The notes under the pieces: generated by a model | Seen by the model: the letters and a program-made list of their open reading frames with translations, nothing else | Told to the model about the DNA's origin: nothing | Databases searched by the model: none | Position numbers and translations under genes: made by a program | Part shown: positions 8,657 through 16,705 of the stretch, piece by piece | Numbering within the stretch: the stretch's first letter is position 1 | Layout of the letters: each line of letters begins with the position of its first letter | Origin: Rhizobium mesoamericanum STM3625 | GTDB taxonomy: Bacteria; Pseudomonadota; Alphaproteobacteria; Rhizobiales; Rhizobiaceae | Reading direction: 5' to 3' | Length of the DNA: 64,000 bases | Assembly: GCF_000312665.1 (NCBI RefSeq) | Contig: NZ_HF536773.1 | Span: forward strand, 1,359,468-1,423,467

Positions 8657-9829
8657 ATGCGTATCTTACTTACGGGAATTCCATCCTATTTGCAGCGGAC
8701 GATTGCGGACGTTTCCGGTACGACCGTCATCCATCGGCCCTATTTCGACGAGACGAGGACTAGAAAGGACTTGATCTCGCAGGTCAGGAAGATCGCCAAT
8801 ACTGGCAACTACCTGATCGGCGAAGGAGCGGCCGCGAGTTTGCGTGGTCATGATGTCACCTATCTGCCGTTCTGGCATCTCGCCAACAATCGGGACTCGA
8901 ACGAACTTTACGAGCGAGTGAACCGCGAGTTTGATCTGTGCGTATTCGCCTCCGCCAATCTGCTGCGCCCCGGCTATTCCGCCGATCTGGAAGCGGAAAT
9001 CTTCGCGAAGCTGAAGATGCCCGTCGTGGTCATGGGGATTGGCATCCAGCGCAAGGAGGGCCTCAAGGAGCAGTTGCCTGCCGGCACGCTCAAGTTTCTT
9101 GAGGTCTTGAGGAACAAGGAGAGCTTCTTTCTCACCCGCGGCTACTTCACCGCCGAGTTTCTCCGCGAGCAGGGGATGAAATTCGTCAAGCCGACCGGCT
9201 GCCCGTCGCTCTATTTCTCGCCGAACGACATGAAACGCTCGCTGACGGCGCTCGCCAATCCAGCGCTGGCGGAGGCCCAGAAGATCGCATTCGGCGGCTA
9301 TCTCGGCAGCGTCGCCGACACCATCGTCGATGCCCATGCGTTGCTCAAGCCCGACAGCGTTGCAAGTTATGTCGTCCAGGACGAAGTAGTCGCCTACAAT
9401 CTCTCCCTTACCGGCGACGACAGTGACATCGTCTACGACCAGTCGAGCGGCCGGATCACGGGCGGGACCGAATACAAGCATTCGGAAAAATGGCAGAGGA
9501 AATACGAGCTTCTGGTCTTTTTCGACACGAACCAGTGGCGCGGTGCGATGTCTTCGCGCGATCTCTGCTTCGGCCGTCGCTTCCACGGCTGCATTATCGG
9601 CATGCAGGCGGGCACGCCGGCCCTCATGGTCGCAGTAGACGACCGCATGAGGGAGATGCTGGAGTTCATCGGTTTCCCCTATATCGAGGCGGCAACCTGG
9701 AACCGGGAGGCCGACAAGCGCGCGTATCTGACGAATTTCCTCGCGCAGATCGATACGCAGGCCGTCATTGATCGGTATTCCGCTTGCGAGGCGAATTTCC
9801 GCAATGCTCTTGGGCAAATCGGTCTTTAG
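8657..9829 (+). CDS. wgaE: WgaE (ExpA5), second polysaccharide pyruvyl transferase-like protein
   Basis: A 390-residue paralogue of WgaD. Shared landmarks are the N-terminus (RILLTGIPSYLQR), NTGNYLIGEGA, PFWHL, MGIGIQRKEGLK, TRGYFTAEFL, PTGCPSLYF and RFHGCIIGMQAG...VAVDDRMREML. GAGG sits 6 nt before the ATG. WgaF starts inside its last codons, so the pair is translated together. The likely role is transfer of pyruvate from phosphoenolpyruvate to a galactosyl residue of the repeat unit, in the cytoplasm. Substrate division between the two copies is unknown. Confidence 0.82.
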   Translation: MRILLTGIPSYLQRTIADVSGTTVIHRPYFDETRTRKDLISQVRKIANTGNYLIGEGAAASLRGHDVTYLPFWHLANNRDSNELYERVNREFDLCVFASANLLRPGYSADLEAEIFAKLKMPVVVMGIGIQRKEGLKEQLPAGTLKFLEVLRNKESFFLTRGYFTAEFLREQGMKFVKPTGCPSLYFSPNDMKRSLTALANPALAEAQKIAFGGYLGSVADTIVDAHALLKPDSVASYVVQDEVVAYNLSLTGDDSDIVYDQSSGRITGGTEYKHSEKWQRKYELLVFFDTNQWRGAMSSRDLCFGRRFHGCIIGMQAGTPALMVAVDDRMREMLEFIGFPYIEAATWNREADKRAYLTNFLAQIDTQAVIDRYSACEANFRNALGQIGL

Positions 9830-10961
9830 GCGCAAGTGCGGCAAGGCGAGCGCGCGCACGACACTGTCTTGTGCGCTCGTGATGCTTTGTGCTTTTGTCC
9901 AGGCGCCTGTCGCTGCAGATGAGGCAGCGGCGGGCCGCATAGGGGTCAACCGCGTAAACCTCGCCTGGCTTGCGCGTGACGACCAGAAGCGTGTGCTGGC
10001 GGAGATCGCGGCGAGCGGAGCGACCCATGTTCGGCTCTCGCTGTCGCAACCGGTGGACAAGAGCATTGAAGCTCTCGCCATCGCGGATAGCCTGGGCTTG
10101 CGGATCCTCCTCGAGATCCAGCTGGGGAATGAGGACTACTACCCGCCAGGAACCCGCCCTCGAACCGGCTTCGGCCGAATCTGGGACGTCCACAGGCTTT
10201 CGGACCTCGACCTCGGTCGCTATCGCGCGGATCTGCGCGCTGCGCTTCGGGCCATCGATGACAAGGGCATTCGTCTCGATGCGGTCGAACCTGGAAACGA
10301 AATCAACTACAGCGCCTACAACGGCGATCTTCTCGTGTTCCGCAAGCCGGGCAGGCGAACGCCGCGAAGCGTCGCCGAGATTGCAAATCGGGATGCGTTC
10401 GAGCGTGGGCTCGATACCTATGTCGAGATCGCCAGGATCACGCGCGAGGAGCTGTGGGCGACCGTGCATAGCCGTGGTGCGGCCGTCGTCTCCGCCGGGC
10501 TCTCCGACATGAGCTTCGGCGAGGCCGATCGACGCGGCATGGAACGGCTGGATCCCGGAGAGGTCATTTCGCTGCTGCGCGCTCGCGGGATTGACCGAGA
10601 GATCGATGGTTACGGCATCCACATCTATCCCGGCCGCAAGACCGACGCCTCCCTACGTCGAAGGGTGACGAACCTCCTTGATTTTTGCCGATCCGGGGAT
10701 GTGGGCAAGCCGTGCTGGGTCACCGAATGGGGCATCGCCAACACGACACAGACCTGCCCGATCGATGATCGGGAACGGGAAAGTGTGGTCCGCGCCATGC
10801 GCGGCGCCTTCAGCCGGCTGATGGGTGCAAAGAGACTGGCGGCTGCGTTCTACTACGACTGGGATACGCAGCCAGCCTACAGCATCTGGCGCTGTGGCGA
10901 ACTCAGCTCGGCCGGCGTGGCGGCAATCGATCCGAATAACGCAGGAGAGCCAACGAGATGA
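9804..10961 (+). CDS. wgaF: WgaF (ExpA6), secreted clan GH-A glycosidase-like protein
   Basis: 385 residues from the ATG at 9804; an in-frame ATG at 9768 lies deeper inside wgaE and would precede the signal peptide with extra residues. The N-terminus has a basic n-region (KSVFRRKCGKASAR), a hydrophobic core (LSCALVMLCAFVQ) and a likely cleavage after APVAA. The mature part looks like a TIM-barrel glycosidase of clan GH-A: EPGNE for the acid/base Glu near residue 170 and WVTEWG for the nucleophile near residue 310, with HIYPG between. S. meliloti ExpA6 had no assigned function. A periplasmic glycosidase could trim or release galactoglucan; this is inference. Confidence 0.75.
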   Translation: MLLGKSVFRRKCGKASARTTLSCALVMLCAFVQAPVAADEAAAGRIGVNRVNLAWLARDDQKRVLAEIAASGATHVRLSLSQPVDKSIEALAIADSLGLRILLEIQLGNEDYYPPGTRPRTGFGRIWDVHRLSDLDLGRYRADLRAALRAIDDKGIRLDAVEPGNEINYSAYNGDLLVFRKPGRRTPRSVAEIANRDAFERGLDTYVEIARITREELWATVHSRGAAVVSAGLSDMSFGEADRRGMERLDPGEVISLLRARGIDREIDGYGIHIYPGRKTDASLRRRVTNLLDFCRSGDVGKPCWVTEWGIANTTQTCPIDDRERESVVRAMRGAFSRLMGAKRLAAAFYYDWDTQPAYSIWRCGELSSAGVAAIDPNNAGEPTR

Positions 10962-11048
10962 TCGGCCGACAGGGGCCAGTGCAAGCTTGGCGCGCGCTCT
11001 CGCTGCGGCATTGCGTCGAATTTTGACCATGGCCAGCGGAGGCATTGC

Positions 11049-11930
11049 ATGAGGGGCATCATTCTTGCAGGGGGTAGCGGAACACGCCTCTATCCAGTCA
11101 CGATATCGGTTTCGAAGCAACTGCTTCCCGTCCACGACAAGCCGATGATCTATTATCCGCTCGGCACTCTTATGTTGGCAGGAATTCGTGACATCCTGGT
11201 GATCACGCTGCCGCGGGACAGGCCCCTTTTCGAAACTCTGCTCGGAGACGGCAGCGAGCTCGGTCTTTCGATCTCCTATGCGGAACAGCCACAGCCGAAC
11301 GGATTGGCGGAAGCCTTCGTCATCGGCCGGCAGTTCGTCGGAAATAGTCCAGTTGCTCTCATCCTGGGCGACAACATCTTCTACGGTGCGGGCCTGGCCG
11401 AGCTCTGCCGAGAGGCGGTAGCCCGAAAGCAAGGCGCCACGATCTTCGCCTACCACGTGGATGATCCCCGGCGCTATGGCGTGGTCAGCTTCAACGCATC
11501 GACAGGCAAGGCGGAGGCGATAGAAGAAAAGCCGGCAGAGCCTAAATCGAGCTGGGCGGCCACGGGGCTCTATTTCTACGACAACGACGTCCTTGATATC
11601 GCCGCATCGGTCCGGCCTTCAAGGCGCGGGGAACTTGAAATCACCGACGTCAACCGAGCCTACCTCGAGCGCGGCGACCTTCATGTCTGCCGCCTCGGCC
11701 GCGGCTATGCCTGGCTCGATACCGGCACCCATGACAGCCTCCATGATGCCGCCTCCTTCGTGCGCGCCATCGAACACCGCCAGGGCGTTAAGGTCATGTG
11801 CCCGGAAGAGATCGCCTTCGAACTCGGATATGTACCGGCGGACCGGGTTCTGGCGCGTGCCGCCTTGCTTGGGAAAACCGACTATGCCGCCTATCTGCGG
11901 CGTCGCATCAGGGAGCTCGCCGATGCCTGA
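11049..11930 (+). CDS. rmlA: Glucose-1-phosphate thymidylyltransferase (RmlA; WgaG, ExpA7)
   Basis: A 293-residue nucleotidyltransferase that makes dTDP-glucose from dTTP and glucose-1-phosphate, the first step to dTDP-L-rhamnose. The signature GGSGTRLYP is at residues 8-16, followed by SKQLLPVHDKPMIYYPLGTLMLAG and GDNIFYG. Length is normal for the family. GGAGG lies 6 nt before the ATG. It overlaps rmlC by 8 bp. An 87-bp gap after wgaF holds no gene. In the galactoglucan cluster it supplies activated sugar for the polymer or its primer. Confidence 0.95.
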   Translation: MRGIILAGGSGTRLYPVTISVSKQLLPVHDKPMIYYPLGTLMLAGIRDILVITLPRDRPLFETLLGDGSELGLSISYAEQPQPNGLAEAFVIGRQFVGNSPVALILGDNIFYGAGLAELCREAVARKQGATIFAYHVDDPRRYGVVSFNASTGKAEAIEEKPAEPKSSWAATGLYFYDNDVLDIAASVRPSRRGELEITDVNRAYLERGDLHVCRLGRGYAWLDTGTHDSLHDAASFVRAIEHRQGVKVMCPEEIAFELGYVPADRVLARAALLGKTDYAAYLRRRIRELADA

Positions 11931-12486
11931 GATCCGCGCGCTCCGCCTCGACGGTGTGTTCGAATTGACACCTCGAAAATTCGACGATGATCGCGGCTTT
12001 TTCTCCGAAACCTACAATGCGGCGTTTTTGGCCGCGAACGGGATAAAGACGACCTTCGTGCAAGACAATCATTCCTATTCCGCCGACGTCGGAACCTTGC
12101 GCGGCCTGCACTATCAGCTGCCGCCGCGCGCGCAGGTCAAGCTCGTCAGGGTTGTCCGCGGCCGTGTGTTCGACGTTGTGGTCGACCTTCGAGAGCAATC
12201 GCCGACCTTTGCGAAATGGCTCGGCATCGAACTCTCGGCTGCGACAGGTAACCAGATATTGGTGCCAGTGGGCTTTGCCCACGGCTTTCTTACGCTGGAG
12301 CCGGATACGGAGGTCTTGTACAAAGTGGGCGACTTCTACTCGCCTGATCACGAGCGGGCCGTTCGCTTTGATGATCCCGAAATCGCCATAGATTGGCCCG
12401 CCGATGTCGGGCGCCTGCGGATTTCGACAAAGGATCAAAGGGCTCCGCTCTTGGCGAATGCAGCAGTTTTTGTGGGAGCCGCGTGA
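11923..12486 (+). CDS. rmlC: dTDP-4-dehydrorhamnose 3,5-epimerase (RmlC; WgaH, ExpA8)
   Basis: A 187-residue cupin epimerase converting dTDP-4-keto-6-deoxyglucose to the L-rhamno form. Visible landmarks are FSETYN near residue 30, QDNHSYS (His50), LRGLHYQ with the catalytic His63, and VPVGFAHGF near 110. The frame could be read from upstream, but the ATG at 11923, overlapping the rmlA stop, gives the standard N-terminus and length. Its stop overlaps the rmlB ATG (TGATG), showing tight coupling in the rmlACBD block. Confidence 0.94.
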   Translation: MPEIRALRLDGVFELTPRKFDDDRGFFSETYNAAFLAANGIKTTFVQDNHSYSADVGTLRGLHYQLPPRAQVKLVRVVRGRVFDVVVDLREQSPTFAKWLGIELSAATGNQILVPVGFAHGFLTLEPDTEVLYKVGDFYSPDHERAVRFDDPEIAIDWPADVGRLRISTKDQRAPLLANAAVFVGAA

Positions 12487-13571
12487 TGGGGGAGAGGGAC
12501 ACGCGGATTCTTGTTACAGGCGGTGCAGGCTTCATCGGCTCCGCCGTCTGCAGGCATCTGGTGGCGGGCGGAGCGGCGCGCGTGGTCAATGTCGACAAGC
12601 TAACCTATGCCGGCAACCTCCACTCGCTACACATGATCGAGGGGCAGGCGAACTACGTGCATTATCGCGCAGACATCGGCGACGAACGGCGCATGCTCGA
12701 TATCATGTGTCGTGAAAAGATCGACGCTGTGATGCACCTTGCGGCCGAGAGCCATGTCGACCGTTCGATCGAAGGCCCGGACGTCTTTATCGAGACGAAC
12801 GTCGTCGGCACCGTTCGCCTGCTTAATGCAGCACTAGCCTATTGGAGCGGACTTGGACCCCAGGCACGCGAACGCTTCCGGTTTCATCACGTTTCGACGG
12901 ATGAGGTGTTCGGAGACCTTCCCTTCGATGGGAGCGTGTTTACCGAAGAGATGGCCTACGCCCCGTCTTCACCCTACGCGGCCTCGAAGGCCGCCTCGGA
13001 TCATCTGGTGCGCGCGTGGGGTCGCACTTACGGGCTGCCCATCTTGCTGTCCAACTGTTCAAACAACTTTGGTCCGTACCATTTTCCCGAGAAGTTGATC
13101 CCGCTCGTGACCATCAATGCGATCGAGGAGAAGCCGCTGCCGGTCTACGGCAGCGGGCAGAATGTGCGCGACTGGCTGCATGTGGAGGACCATGCGCGCG
13201 CGCTCGAACTGGTGGTTCTGCATGCGAGGCCCGGAGAAAGCTACAACATTGGCGCGCGCGCCGAACGCAGCAACCTAGCCGTTGTGCAGGGCATCTGCGA
13301 CTGCCTGGATGCCCGGCGGCCACGCGGGCAGGGAAGAAGCTACAGGGATCTCATAACATTCGTCCCCGATCGGCCCGGTCATGACCGTCGCTATGCCATA
13401 GATCCTTCCAAGATCGAGCAAGAGCTCGGGTGGAAGCCGCGGTCGGGGTTCGACGAAGGGCTGTCCATGACCGTGGACTGGTACCTGGCCAACCGCTGGT
13501 GGTGGGAGCCGATCCGCCGCCGGAGTTCCTCGGGCACACGTCTCGGCGAACGTCAGCTGCGCCCGGCATGA
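12486..13571 (+). CDS. rmlB: dTDP-glucose 4,6-dehydratase (RmlB; WgaI, ExpA9)
   Basis: A 361-residue extended short-chain dehydrogenase that turns dTDP-glucose into dTDP-4-keto-6-deoxyglucose. The NAD motif TGGAGFIG is at residues 11-18, YAGNLHSL at 41-48, the catalytic STDEVF at 137-142 and the YxxxK pair Y164/K168. The ATG at 12486 shares a base with the rmlC stop and gives a normal N-terminus. The following rmlD overlaps by 4 bp. Confidence 0.95.
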   Translation: MGERDTRILVTGGAGFIGSAVCRHLVAGGAARVVNVDKLTYAGNLHSLHMIEGQANYVHYRADIGDERRMLDIMCREKIDAVMHLAAESHVDRSIEGPDVFIETNVVGTVRLLNAALAYWSGLGPQARERFRFHHVSTDEVFGDLPFDGSVFTEEMAYAPSSPYAASKAASDHLVRAWGRTYGLPILLSNCSNNFGPYHFPEKLIPLVTINAIEEKPLPVYGSGQNVRDWLHVEDHARALELVVLHARPGESYNIGARAERSNLAVVQGICDCLDARRPRGQGRSYRDLITFVPDRPGHDRRYAIDPSKIEQELGWKPRSGFDEGLSMTVDWYLANRWWWEPIRRRSSSGTRLGERQLRPA

Positions 13572-14470
13572 GGATTGCGGTGATTGGCATAGGGGGACAG
13601 ATCGCTCTAAGCCTGATTGAGCGGGCAGGGGCGCAGCCCCACGTCGAGGCGTTCCTGCTGGGGCGCCCCGATCTCGATATGGCTCGGCCCGAAACTATCT
13701 GGCCAGCACTGGCGTCCTCGCGCCCCGACCTTATTGTTTCGACCGCCGCCTTTACGGCCGTCGATGCGGCCGAACGTGAGCCGGAATTGGCCTACAGGGT
13801 GAATGCGACCGGGGCCGGGGCGGTCGCAGAGGCGGCGAACCGCCTCGGAGTGCCGATCATCCATTTCTCGACGGACTACGTCTTCGACGGTAAGAAGCAG
13901 GGCATCTACGATGAGACAGACACGCCGGCGCCGCTGAACGTCTATGGCGCTTCCAAGCTTGCGGGCGAAATCGCCGTGGCGGCTGCCGCACCTCGCCATC
14001 TCATCTTGCGAACCAGCTGGGTGTACAGCCCGTTCGGGACGAACTTCGTAAAAACTATGCTGCGGCTGGCGAGCGCGAATAAGGAAATCGCGATTGTCTC
14101 GGACCAGTGCGGCAATCCCTCGTCGGCGCTTGACGTTGCCGAGGCCGTCCTGCGCGCTGCCGCTGCGCTGGGTGAGGGTCTGCCGTACGGCACATTCCAC
14201 CTTGCTGGAACCGGCGCTACCTCATGGGCAGATTTCGCGCGTCATGTGTTCGCTTCAAGCAGGGCTTATGGCGGGGAGTGGGCAAAGGTTCGCAACATAA
14301 CGGCCGCCGAATTTGCCGCGCTTGCGCCGCGCCCATTGAACACGCAGCTATCCAGCACCAAGTTTGCCTCGACATTCGGCTGGACTATGCCAAATTGGCG
14401 GCAGTCGCTTGACCGCACCCTAGCACGGATCTTGCAGGAGGCCGGCCGGCACGTGCCCGCCCGGTCATGA
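13568..14470 (+). CDS. rmlD: dTDP-4-dehydrorhamnose reductase (RmlD; WgaJ, ExpA10)
   Basis: A 300-residue reductase that finishes dTDP-L-rhamnose. The nucleotide motif GIGGQ is at residues 7-11, STDYVFDGKK near 100 and the catalytic YGASKLAGE near 125. The ATG overlaps the rmlB stop (ATGA). It is the last gene of the wga operon. Its stop overlaps by 6 bp the end of the convergent GGDEF gene, leaving no room for a separate terminator. Confidence 0.93.
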   Translation: MRIAVIGIGGQIALSLIERAGAQPHVEAFLLGRPDLDMARPETIWPALASSRPDLIVSTAAFTAVDAAEREPELAYRVNATGAGAVAEAANRLGVPIIHFSTDYVFDGKKQGIYDETDTPAPLNVYGASKLAGEIAVAAAAPRHLILRTSWVYSPFGTNFVKTMLRLASANKEIAIVSDQCGNPSSALDVAEAVLRAAAALGEGLPYGTFHLAGTGATSWADFARHVFASSRAYGGEWAKVRNITAAEFAALAPRPLNTQLSSTKFASTFGWTMPNWRQSLDRTLARILQEAGRHVPARS

Positions 14471-15223
14471 AAACAGCTCACGGAACAGGAGGGGGCCAAA
14501 CTCATCCTCTGCAAGAGCGGCGCGGTTGGCAGCCTCGCGTAACGCAAGGAAATCGTCCCGGTCTTTGACCCTGGTACCGCCAAGCCGTACCATCACCGAT
14601 ATGTGGTGCTCTCGCCCTCCTGCGAAAGTGGTCTCGCTAACCCGGGCGCGGATGCGCTCACAGATGTCTTTGGTATTTTCTGTTGTTGTGCCCGGCAGAT
14701 AGATCCCGAGTTCGTCGGAGGCGAGCTGGGCGACGAGATCATCATAGCGCACGGAAGATCGAACGATCCGGATAAGCGATTGAAGCAGCGTATCTGCCCA
14801 TTGCGGACCATAGCTGCGGCGGATCGAATCGAAATTGCCGACCCTGAGAACGAGTATGATGCCGTCCGGGCTTTCCGTCCCGTTGACGCGCCTGCGGTCT
14901 ATCGCATGCCCGACCGAAGTTGCAAATGCGTTGGCGCTCAGAGTACCAGTAACTGGATCGTGGCAGCGTGCGTGCTGGAGTTGCTTGTCGATCTCACGAA
15001 GCGCCTCGTTGCTCAGACAAATGGCCAGTAGGAGCGAAAATGCAACAACTGCCGAGATGGATGCTGCGACAGTCAATTCCACCCAAAGCAACCGCTCCGG
15101 AAGGAGCAGGCTCAATATGCCAACAACTGAGATCACTCCAACTGCGCAGGCCAAAGCGCCAAGCGTCGCAATCTTTACATGCGGGAGGATTGCGGTTTGA
15201 TGGGGACGAATATGGAAGTTCAT
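14465..15223 (-). CDS. Membrane protein with degenerate GGDEF domain
   Basis: 252 residues from the ATG at 15223; a TTG at 15307 would add 28 residues, but neither start has a strong ribosome site. Two hydrophobic helices occupy about residues 16-42 and 46-70. A GGDEF-type domain follows, beginning DPVTGTLSANAF and ending near LREAANRAAL. The catalytic GG(D/E)EF loop reads ASDEL, and the Mg-binding segment reads VGNFDSIRRSYG rather than D-x-D-x-FK, so synthase activity is unlikely. Degenerate GGDEF proteins often act as c-di-GMP or GTP sensors or partners. It is convergent with, and overlaps, the galactoglucan operon end. Confidence 0.75.
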   Translation of the reverse strand: MNFHIRPHQTAILPHVKIATLGALACAVGVISVVGILSLLLPERLLWVELTVAASISAVVAFSLLLAICLSNEALREIDKQLQHARCHDPVTGTLSANAFATSVGHAIDRRRVNGTESPDGIILVLRVGNFDSIRRSYGPQWADTLLQSLIRIVRSSVRYDDLVAQLASDELGIYLPGTTTENTKDICERIRARVSETTFAGGREHHISVMVRLGGTRVKDRDDFLALREAANRAALAEDEFGPLLFRELFS

Positions 15224-15653
15224 CGGTTGACAGTGCTGTTGCAGTGGTCGCCATTTTGAGGGGGCCGATGAAAATATCAGTGAATAAATCTGATGAAATT
15301 TTAGCAATGGGCCACGCCGAAATTAATCGTCGCACCAACCGGATCATAAGCTAAATGTTGGCCACTTGCGGTCAGGTCGCTCTTGCCGCGTATCCGCGAC
15401 AAGCCTGCATGTGATCCTCGATCAGGCGGATGATGATGGCCCGACAGAGAACCTTCCAAACCCCACGGGTAATGTTCAGGAGGAGTGCAGCACGGGGTTG
15501 ATCTCGGCGGTCGCACAGCCAAACGGGATGGCCGCGATTGATGCGCATTGATGGAAAACGCTTTGGCCTCCAAGATCTCGATGTGAACTCGATCATCCAT
15601 GCGTACTCCATTTCGCTATACAGCGCACTATCTTTCTGTAAAGGAGATAGGAT
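15224..15653. other. Non-coding stretch between GGDEF gene and tacA remnant
   Basis: No convincing gene was found in these 430 bp. Reading frames of about 60-100 codons exist on the minus strand (for example 15301-15600), but none has a recognisable family pattern or a ribosome site. The left end should hold the GGDEF gene promoter, reading leftward; the right end holds the promoter and a good ribosome site (AAGGAGA, 15641-15647) of the following tacA remnant. Confidence 0.5.
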
Positions 15654-15964
15654 ATGCCCCTCGTCGAACGCAAAGATTTGCCGATCGCAATGCGCCTGCC
15701 GGCAACGGACGTTGCAATGATCGATCGTGCGGCCGACCTACGCGGCCGCTCCCGCACTGCCTTGTGCGCGACGCCGCCGTGCGCGCGGCCGAGGAAGTCA
15801 TCATGGAGCAGGTGCTTGTCCGCGTGGTGCTTGTCCGCATGAGTCATGAGGGATTCGCCGATTTTATCGAAGCTCTCTCCCGTCCGGCAGCTCCGGTTCC
15901 CGAAATGACCGAGCTGGCCAAGCGGCCTGCGCCTTGGGAATCCGGCTATGTGGCGAAGCGGTAA
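15654..15964 (+). pseudogene. Broken TacA-type (DUF1778) antitoxin gene
   Basis: The ATG at 15654, with AAGGAGA about 6 nt upstream, opens a protein starting MPLVERKDLPIAMRLPATD and AMIDRAADLRGRSRT, typical of DUF1778 ribbon-helix-helix antitoxins. After about 36 codons the frame is wrong; family sequence resumes one frame over as LVRDAAVRAAEEVIMEQ and ends PAPWESGYVAKR at 15964. The break near 15760 looks like a 1-base deletion. A 15-bp tandem duplication (15812-15841) adds five residues further on. The stop is 3 bp before the toxin-like gene, as in intact TacAT operons. Probably non-functional unless frameshifting restores it. Confidence 0.75.
15812..15841 (+). repeat. 15-bp tandem duplication inside tacA remnant
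   Basis: GTGCTTGTCCGCGTG (15812-15826) is followed directly by GTGCTTGTCCGCATG (15827-15841), 14 of 15 bases equal. It repeats the peptide VLVRV/VLVRM just where TacA proteins have a single copy linking the DNA-binding and toxin-binding parts. Confidence 0.8.
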
Positions 15965-15967
15965 GAC

Positions 15968-16466
15968 GTGTCGCTATCGGCACCCGAACCGCTTACCGCC
16001 ACCCATGATGTTTTGAGCTTCTCCTGCGGTAAACCCACGCTCGATTACTGGTTGAAGACGACCGCGCTCTCCGATCAGCAAAAAGGCTTTACCGCCGTTC
16101 TTGTAGTCCATGAGGCCGGGCGGGTGATCGGATACTACGGGGTTGCGCCAATGGCTGTGGTTGCCTTGACCTTGCCGCGCTCTATTCACACCGGCCAACC
16201 ACCCGATCCGGTTCCCTGCCTGCTTCTCGGACAACTCGCTACCGATCCGGAATGGGCGTGGCGTAGTATTGGCACGATTCTGGACACTCCAACGTTGCAT
16301 GCAGGCTTCAGCACTAATCGGTGCGCGAGCATTGATGGTCAATGCGGTCGACGAGGACGCCGCTAAATTCTGGAGACGGCGATGTTTCACGCCTTCGAAG
16401 GACGATCCGCTCATCCTTTTTCGCGCCATCGCCGACATTGCCGCATCGCTGGCGAATTTCCGGTAA
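15968..16466 (+). pseudogene. Broken TacT-type GNAT toxin gene
   Basis: A GTG at 15968 opens a GNAT acetyltransferase of the TacT toxin type: LTATHDVLSFSCGKPTLDYWL, GYYGVAPMAV and LLLGQLATDPEW. Near 16289 the frame shifts; the remaining C-terminus (MQASALIGARALMVNAVDED, then FWRRRCFTPSKDDPLILF) reads in another frame to 16466. The acetyl-CoA loop, usually RxxGxG, reads WAWRSIG and is damaged too. Intact TacT acetylates charged tRNAs and blocks translation. Toxin and antitoxin are both broken, so the pair looks inactivated together. About 165 residues if joined. Confidence 0.75.
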
Positions 16467-16645
16467 CCATCAATGGCGTCGTGCTGTGTCACTTGCCTCA
16501 GCCTTGCCGATGATTCGGAGCGCTACAAGATCCAGCCCGGGTTGAGGATTGGAAAAGTCTGTTAACAGAGCTACCCAACGCCCTCTCGGATGGACTTTCC
16601 CTGAATCGGTGGCCAATCGCCCGATGGATCCATGCCAATGGCCAA

Positions 16646-16676
16646 TTGATAACATCACATTTTCTGATATAGAACA
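16646..16676 (+). promoter_or_regulatory. Promoter and operator-like site of the winged-helix regulator gene
   Basis: TTGATA (16646-16651), a 16-base spacer and TATAGA (16668-16673) form a plausible sigma-70 promoter 33 bp before the ATG at 16706. The motif TGATATAGAACA (16665-16676) overlaps the -10 and matches the sites before the GH51 gene (17701) and the transporter (19265) at about 10 of 12 positions. This suggests autorepression. The rest of the 16467-16705 gap holds no recognised gene. Confidence 0.5.
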
Positions 16677-16705
16677 TCGATCACGTTGCCATAGATCGGA
16701 GCCCC

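Noticed and set aside
8666..10081. A 471-codon minus-strand frame opposite wgaE and wgaF.
   Set aside because: Shadow of the two coding genes; no domain pattern and it spans the wgaE-wgaF overlap in the wrong sense.
14465..15223. Active diguanylate cyclase.
   Set aside because: The signature loop is ASDEL and the metal-binding segment is altered, so synthesis of c-di-GMP is unlikely.
15301..15600. Possible transposase or enzyme remnant on the minus strand.
   Set aside because: No terminal repeats, target duplication or recognisable family residues were seen.
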